NCBI GenBank assembly: GCA_905147135.1
Contig: LR990051.1
Span: 17,327,115 to 17,391,114, forward strand
DNA: 64,000 nt
Reading direction: 5' to 3'
Origin: Blastobasis lacticolella
Lineage: Eukaryota; Arthropoda; Insecta; Lepidoptera; Blastobasidae
Shown: piece by piece, positions 32,901 through 41,900 of the stretch
How positions within the stretch are numbered: position 1 is the stretch's first letter
Layout: the number at the start of each line of letters is the position of its first letter
Made by a program: the position numbers and the translations under genes
The notes under the pieces: generated by a model
The model's input: only the letters and a program-made list of their open reading frames with translations
Database searches by the model: none
What the model was told of the DNA's origin: nothing

Positions 32901-35900
32901 ACATGAGATATTTTTACTTAGACCTCATAGTAACAACGCATCTGCTATTGTGCATTTTTGTTACTTTCATGAAACTTAGATTAATTAATCGTAGATGTTA
33001 TATGCGACAATTACCGCTTTCCAACAGGCGGTCCATCTACTCGATCGTAGCGACAGTTACTGTTTTCTATCGTGTTATCTATCTACTTGATTGTAGCGAT
33101 TGTTACCGCTTTCCGTCAGGTGGTCTATCTACTCGACTGTAGCGACAGTTACTGCTGCCTCAGGTGGCCTATCTGCTCTATTGTCACTAACTAGTATAAA
33201 CAACATCAGTTGTGATGGCAATCAAACACCTGACCATCACCTTAAGTCCTAAAATCTAAGACTCTTTCTTTTTTCTTTTTTTTCTGTCTCTTTTTCTAAT
33301 AAGACTTTTTCTCATCAGGTGTTTTACCTACCACTGGCGCTGTGCATCCCACCCGCCCAGTTCATCATGCACCATCAGTTCAGCTACATTTACATGTTCT
33401 GGATCCACACGGAGACCGTCAAGAGTCTCGGGCCCCTCGAATATGTCCTCAACACGCCAAGCCACCATAGAGTGCACCATGGTGAGTTATGCTTCAAGGT
33501 GTTATGCTTAAAGGTATTATGATAGTCCATTGCCATCATCATCATCTTATCTGGCGTTAATGTCCCGGTTGTGCTCTCTTTGCACGAGGGCCTGACGTCC
33601 ACCTTGGCCATGATCCAGGATTTGGCAGATCAGGTAATTACAGCGGAGCGACTGCCCTCTGACCTCCATGAACAGGCAAACCTGATCAGATTGGATCATG
33701 GTTACACATCCAGTCGCCTGAATGTGCACGTTTCATCACGATGTTTTCCCTCAACGTAAGAGCATCGGTTAGTATTCAACTAATGTACATAACTCAGAAA
33801 ATAGTCAGTGGTACATGGCCGGAGCGGGATTCGAACCCGGGACCGCTGGCTTACGAATCGGATACTCTAACGGCTCGGCCACCGACGCTCAACTAATGCA
33901 ACTGAATCAACTAATGTACCTAAACATAGAATAGTGTCATTGGTACATGGCCGCAGTATATATTGGTACATATACCGTCACGGGGTGCCAATATAAATAA
34001 ATAATAAAAAAATAAATAATCGTGGACAAATTCACACAGCGCCATCTAGCCCCAAACTAAGCAAAGCTTGTGCTATGGGTGCTATCTAACTGGTATACTA
34101 CTTATATACTTTTTAAATACATACTTATTATACATAGGCTACCGAGAATCTCCAACCTGTGTTAGGGTCCTCAGCGGAAGGCCTTGGTCAACCCTGGTCA
34201 ACCTTGGTCAACCAACGGTATTAGGAGGCACACCTAACGAGTGGTGAGCTAGTTGCGGTGCTAAATTTCGACTAGCCCCAAAGTACGAAACAGTCACCTA
34301 TCCAGTTCCCGGGCTCTACGAACATTGCTTAACTGTGGTTATCGATCTCGCAAGCACGCTCCCACCGCGTCAGGCATCATATTTTAATAACAAAGAACTT
34401 GTGATAATTATCAACTCTATCCTCTATAATTTTTGCTAGAAAAATGTCCATTGTAACCGAGTTTTCATAAAATAACGGCACGCTCACAATTCCGTACAAT
34501 TTTATAATACAATTGGTACGCTCTTATCTTTTAAAATGGAAATGAGAAGAGCTTTCCAAGTTCTAGTTGACTTTCATACCTTTATTTCACCTTATATTAG
34601 TTTGTTACCATCTTCATCCGAGCACTTCCTTTGAGAATTTTTCATTATTTATTACAATGATCCTCTTCTTGAAATCTTTTTAGATACCTACCTTATATCT
34701 TTTTCAAATAAATCTTGTTTTTCTCTCTAAAAATAGTAAGGACGAGTATTTCATATGAAGAGTTCAGGGGAAGAACATGTTATGACACTATTTTTATTTT
34801 ATTTTTGTGTTATATCACAATGTAAGGTGCAACCGACAACTTTATTATGCCAGCATGCATATTAAGTTACATTGGATGATCGCAGATCTCTCGCCGGGAT
34901 TCCGTTCGGGCAATACCGAAAATCATTGTCATTCATTAAATTATTTAAATGTTCATGCTGAAAATCAAAATTGAAATCCACTCGACTCAGGGCGAGCCTG
35001 GTTGAATAGTCTTGGAAGCCGATTGGCACCCTGAGGCAGTGGAATTTATATTTAATTTTAATTTTAAAACATTTTCTATCTCACAGGCAGCAACATCTAC
35101 TGTCTCGACGTGAACTACGGTGGCGTGCTCATAATCTGGGACCGAATCTTCGGCACTTTCCGGCCAGAGACGGACAAAATAGATATCGTTTACGGCCTCA
35201 TATACAACCAGCCTTCCTTCAATCCGATTTATTTGCAGGTTGGTCGTCAGCTACTTCTTTTTCGTTACGTGTAGTATGTCCTGTAGGTATATCAGATTTT
35301 CATCTTTATTATACTTTACTAGCATCCGATAGCCAAACGAAAGTGGAAGTACCACATATACTATACCTAGATCAAAATGAAGATGGGGTAAGAGATTACT
35401 GGAGCCGGCAAAATGGACTGACGATCTGTCTCGAGTAGCTAGGAAGGACTTGGTGAAAGGAAAGCAAGGATGAGACGTATACTGAGCATTCGGTGAAAGA
35501 AATTTAAAGGAGAAAAAGGAGAAAGTTTGATATCAGGTAGAAAAACTCTGTCAAATCTCTGGAGACCGCCTGGCTGAGTACCACCGCCTTATCTATTTCT
35601 ACCGCCAAGCAACAATGCTTGCATTGTTGTGTTCCGGTTTAAAGAATAAGGTAGCCAGCGCATTAACAGGCATGAGGCATATTACCTTAGTCGTCACAGT
35701 GACAACGCACCTGCGGCTCTGCATTTTTATATGTAGATGTTATGGGCGACAGTTACCACGTACCATCAGGTAGGCGTTCGTTTTTCACTGCGTAGCATAA
35801 AAAAAGGATTATAATAAATTAATTTATCTTTCGTCCTCAGTCGTTCTACACGGGCTACGTGGTTGAGAAGTTCCGTCGGTTCGAGTCCTGGGCTGATAAG

Positions 35901-38900
35901 TTCAGGGCCGTGGTGTGGGGTCCCAGCTGGGAGCCTGGGAGCCCTAGACTGGGAGACGAGTCCACCAAAGTTGACGTTACTGTGAGTATTTTCTAGATAA
36001 CATACATACCTCTTGGAACATATAAAGCTGACTAGTATGACTCGCAGGAGGGGTAGGCAGAGGCTTTGGACCATTACTTTGCTCTGACACAACTGTATGG
36101 AATTATATATTTTGCGACTTCGGATCATTCCTTTTTTATTGCCAAGGGAGGTACTGTCGGACACGGACGGACAGTCCACTTTTTTTTTGGAAAGCCTGAT
36201 GGCAAACGGTCTCCGTCGACAAGGACATATGCAATCTAAGACGAGCGGCCGGCCTTTGTGGCTCCTGTAGAGACGCAGTTTGAAGAAACCCATATTATAG
36301 TGCAATGGAAAGACTTCGAGGGGAGGTCATAGCACATTTTGCGTTAGATGGGTTACTGATCTGGTCAGTGAGTGTTTTTCTGGGTCATCCCCTTTAAGGC
36401 CTTTTAGGTATCAATACCTTATTAACTTAATCTAGGCATTATTATGTAGGTACGTTATGTTATCCAGGATGACCAGTCACCAGTCGATTAGATTAATTTT
36501 AGTAGTATAAGAAATAACGTCACAATAAACAAGCTCTGAATGTAATATTCGTTCAAACTTCGGTTTCTAAGAATTTACTTTATTACGGAGAAGCGTATCA
36601 ATAACAAGGTTTCAAAGACTTGTATGAATTACATTCTCCAGAGTACCCACATTATCCTCATTGAAGTGTAAATTTTACTGCCAAAGAATATTCGTAATAT
36701 TTTCGCTTTGAAAACGTGCTGTCTCTTCCACTGAATTTATCGTGTAACAAATTGTTATAAGTGGAAAGTTAAAAGTTTAAATCATTTCACTTTAATATTG
36801 AGCTTTAGTTAGATGATTTAACATTGAATTATTAAGTACATTTCATAAAAACATCGATCGTTAGTACTTAACTTTTTTTTCTGAAAATTAAAATGAAAAA
36901 TCTCATTGTCATAAAGTGGAAATGTTTGTAAGTTTTAAATGCTGCTGGTAATCTCCAAAATTACTGAACCGATTTCTAAATTTTTTTCACTAACGGGAAG
37001 CTACACTATTCTCGACGGTCATAGGGTACTTTTAGACGGTCATAGGGCAAAAAAACAAGAATTTTCGAATTTTTTATGTACATCCCTTTTCGTGTTTCTA
37101 TTTCACTACGCTGATAGATACATAAACCCTACTTGTTGAATAAAATACTAACAGGTATGCACATATAATATCATTAAGCGTATATTTTTTCTGGTTTGGC
37201 AAAAGAATTTGTATTCAACAACGTCTCGACAAAATCAGGTATCTAACGAGATTGATGAATATTCCAATCAGACATGAAAGATAAAGGTAAAAATATTTTA
37301 TCGAATAAAGAAGATATTCCTGCTGCTGATATTTAAATAAGACGGCTGTTTATAACTCCGTTTTAAACTACGAGTGGTTATAATACAAGAAAAGTAGCAG
37401 CGTCGGTGGCGTAATGACAAAGGTTTCCGACTTGCAAGCGAAAGGTACCGGGTGCGAATCTCACTGCCGCCATGTACCAACTTGTGTGACTTTTCTGAAT
37501 TATATACATTAGTTTAATGCTAACCGATGCAGATAAGGAAAAATATCGTGATAAAACCTGCACATTCAGGCGACTGAATATGTAACCACGATCCAGTCTG
37601 GCCAGGTTTCCCTGGCAGTCGCTCTACTGTAATTATCAGATCTGCCAAATCCTGGGCCATGGTTAAGGCGGACCCTGGGCCCTTAAGGCACAACCGGGAC
37701 ATGACGCCAAGATGATGATTATTTATAATAGAAGAAAAGTACATTAAGATTTTAACTAAATTAAAAGTCAAATATTGATAGAAACATTATAGTAGACAAA
37801 TACTCTGTTGTACAGATTTCAAAGTTGGAAATTGGAACATTTCAAATGCCTACTTCATTCGCAATCCAATATTAAGTGTGCGAAACATAAACAAAGTACT
37901 TTACTGTAAAGGGTGAAATGATATTCCGCAAAGGCCCTAAAAATGTTTACACGGCAAATATTTCCAGAAATTACTTCCCAAAGATTTAATACGCCGATAC
38001 GAAGTTTCTGAATGCCCGACAATAAGTACCTGGATATAGAATTTTCGTAAACTTTAGATTGCCAAACGATTTAGGGGGTGAGAATCGAAACTTCCGAACA
38101 AGTTGGAAACATTTTCCATAGGACATGATTTCGCAATTAATTTATTGGAAGTTGTTGGTTGCCTGGCGATGAATATCGTAAAGAGTTGTAGCTCATATTT
38201 TGATCATTTTCTTTATAATGACACAAATTGTGAAGTGTATAAACTGGGCCTCAGGTTCGCTAATTTACTAATGGGTCGATTGAATTGTAATGAGGAGTTT
38301 TCCAATAGGTATTTCCAACTGATAATACCTACTGGAATCGCAATAGCAGCTCAATGGCAGTTAGAAGTTTTTGGTATTCTGCTACAATTAAAACCGCCGT
38401 TGGGCAGCTTTTGCATCCAACTACAATTCGATCACAATTCAATCCAACCAAGTATATTTGCGGGCCCAGATCTACAGCTGATTCTCCTAATTCCCCTGTT
38501 GCTGATTTGGTTTCACCAAGGTATCACCTTCAAGTTTACTGAGGAGTCTGTCCGGAGACTCCTTATGTCAAGCCTGAGGTCTCCAAAACTCAAGCCTGAG
38601 GAGTACTTATAAGGAGCTGATAATGATAGATTATTTAAGCTAATACACCTTTCCAACTTGCTCACAGGAACAGTTACGAGAGAAGTACGACGTCAAGCTA
38701 CCTGCCTGGTGCAACTTGTACCTTGTGGTCCATTACTCCGTCGTACTTTACGGATTCTTCGAGCTATCTGCCAAGTATATGGTAAGATATTCAATTTACC
38801 TATATCCCTACAATTTTTCAAACCCCTTTCGGCTCTAGATAAAGTTCATATAAAAACATTAAATATCTTTCTCTTGTTTGTTCACAAAATACTTTGCAAA

Positions 38901-41900
38901 GCAACTTTTCTTTCCATAAGGTGTCGCGCTTGCCTATTTGCCTGCTGTAATCACATAAAAAGTGTTCTAATACTTAGTTCCAAAAATAACATGTGCCGGC
39001 GACACGTTCATCAATTTGTTTTCACAATACTGATATTTTCATACCACGTACATTTTGTCTCAAACCAATTTTGTATAGATGTAAATAAATCACTAATTGC
39101 ACAGAAAACTTAACTCGTCAACCCGCCTAAACAAAAAAACAGATGTGAAGCATAGCTAATTTTTTTGCTTCAGTTTTGTAAGCAAATAACCACTTAAAAG
39201 TCCTACAGATCACAAATAATTTTTACATGTTCAAATTTAATGTGTTTACAATTCTACATCGGTGGAAAACTGCTTTGAGCCAGACGTATACATCAGAACA
39301 CATATGGCATTTATTGGCAAAGTATACGACACAGCTAACTCAAATACTTTGAGACAATCGAGTCAGTGTTTTATAAATCAATAGCAGACAGATTTATGAC
39401 AATAGATGGACGTGCAGTGGACTTAAGTATGGATTTATACGTCGAGACAGTGCGAAAAATACGTTTGAAGAAACTTAAATTGTAACAGAAATGAAAGTAA
39501 AATAAAAAGTAACGACGTGCTGCAGAAGCGCGCTGGAGTATTAACTTCTTTTGAGATTTCGTTCTGTTTTCGAAATACATGAGTCAGAATAAAATATAAG
39601 GGATGAAATAACGATCCCATGCATTATTGCTTACGATTCATTCTAGTTTCAACTGGCATTGGCCCTCTGAAACTAAATAAATACATCGATAAAATATTAA
39701 TATATTCTGTTATTATCTGCACATTCCTTGAAATAAACACAACACTTATTTAAATAAATTAAGCGAGTAAGAACATAGTTCGAATAATATATTCATACTA
39801 ACCGACTGCAAAATGTCGGAATATCTCCAACCAAGACATAGATATCATTTTAATTGTGCAAAAATGTTTACAAGTAATTATTTCTTACAACAAATTATAT
39901 TGTAAGTACACATATGTCATGTTATGTGTTGTTGTTATGATAAATCAGCCGGTTATATAACGACTAGCTTTTTAGGCAATTATTTAATTGAAAATAAACC
40001 AATTTCGTGATATTTTAAAGAAAGAAATGGTCCGGAGTTTACGGAGCTCCTCCATACATTATCACAGCACTAACCTCACGACAATAACATCAAACAAGAA
40101 TAATAGTTTGCATTAGGTTTAAATTCGGTTTGGTTAGTTTAGAAAGCTAAGCTATCTTCGGTTTAAAGATATTTTATTCTCATTTTAAGACAGAATAAGT
40201 CACTTACATGAGAAGAATTTTGAATACATACAGGTTTACATAGTATCGTTCACTCGTACAGAACAGCATTACAGTCACATCCTACGGATTGGATGTTACA
40301 AAATTACGTGCATGATACATAAACATTTTGACACTTCACTTGACAAAGTTAACAACCTCTCAACAACATATCTATATATACAACAATATATCTTAAAAAG
40401 CTAGCCATTAAAGTCACCGTAATATTACCATCCGGCTGCGACACAAAGGTAAACTTGAATATTTCCTAAACTACTAAACTAATTTTATTCAAGCATAGCT
40501 AAGAACCATCTAGAATAAACTAGCTTTCAAATATGAAGACCGAATTGAAATCAGTCTATCTGTTCCGGAGCTACGATGCTATAGACAGAGACACCGCTAT
40601 AGATCCAAACCTCAAACCTACAACAGTCAATTTATTTTCGTTAAGGCAAAATCATTCGTTCAGAAGTAACACTTAACAAACCAACGCACGAGTATTCGCC
40701 GAAAAAAGAACTCGGCTATTTATCAAATTGCCAATCCCTTAAAGTTCTTGGGTCTTCGAGATTGATGACTAGCATTTGTCTCCATAAGTGCAAGGTCCAT
40801 TCTCACCATAGTACTGTCATCGGCTGACAATTTTGGGGCTTACACATCTGTCTTTTTAGGATTGTAAATTGTTCTACAGAAACGTTTTTGTCCCATGTTT
40901 TATTAATTGCTTCAAGAGCTAGGCGTACAAACGAGTATTATAGTTTGACTATAATAAAATAACCATAGACTAAAGAATTGCGCTTAAAACTTTGAAGGTA
41001 TACCGAAATTAGTATTCCAATCTTTTTAAAAATAACAAATAGGTAGAATACTTGGAGATACTTCAATTTTTAATAATCTTTTGTGTTTCTCGTTATCGAC
41101 TTCACATTAATTAACCTGAGAAGTAAAAAGTTTCTGTCATAGTTGCTTTTTTTATCTATACACAGTATTAAACAAAGTCGACGTCCGTCTGTCCCTAAGT
41201 ATGCATCTATGTACGCTAATATCTTTTAAACTTTGCAACGGATTTTAATGCGATTTTCAACAACAGATAGAGTGATTCAAGAGGAAGGTATAAAACTAAG
41301 AAAAAAGGTAAGTAGGGGTAAATTATGTGTACGCGAACGAAGTCGCGCCGGTTTTACTAGTGGAATACAGTGTGTGGCCTAGAACCGGGGCTAATATTGA
41401 AAACAGAGACTCTCTTAGAGAATTGGTATTTTTTCTGAAAAGATTCTAGTTAACCAAAACCCATGCATTACACACAATAAGTACGATTCATAATCAGTGA
41501 ATATTGCAATACGAGATTATCGCTAACTTGTCAATGTCGTGGTAAAGGGCATAAGATAATATCAGCCAACACCCATAAAATGTCAACGAGACGGACCGAA
41601 TTGAGCGGAACTATTGTTTTGTTTGCATTACATTGAATATACGATTAAGTTTGTTAGAAAAAAACGAAAAGTTTTTTGAGACCTTTCTTTAGTTGAGACC
41701 ATGATGACTTAATTACTGGTGACCTATAGAGCCTCCGTTTTTAATATTCGCCCCGGTTCTAGGCCACACACTGTATATTTGAGACGTACCTACAGTTTGA
41801 TCTCAGCTGACTGTACCCTTTAAATTTAGGAAGGAAGAGAAGCGAGGCGCAATCTCTTTCACAGACTTACCAGTAATATAGCTTTCAGAATAAAAAATCT

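Noticed and set aside
35766..36305. 179-codon minus-strand open frame
   Set aside because: It runs antisense through AGMO exon 7 and into LINE debris, with no recognisable domain; the + strand exon explains its openness.
38103..38612. 169-codon + strand open frame in AGMO intron 7
   Set aside because: Long for this AT-rich DNA but with no domain, no splice or promoter support, and composition like the rest of the intron. Not called as a gene.
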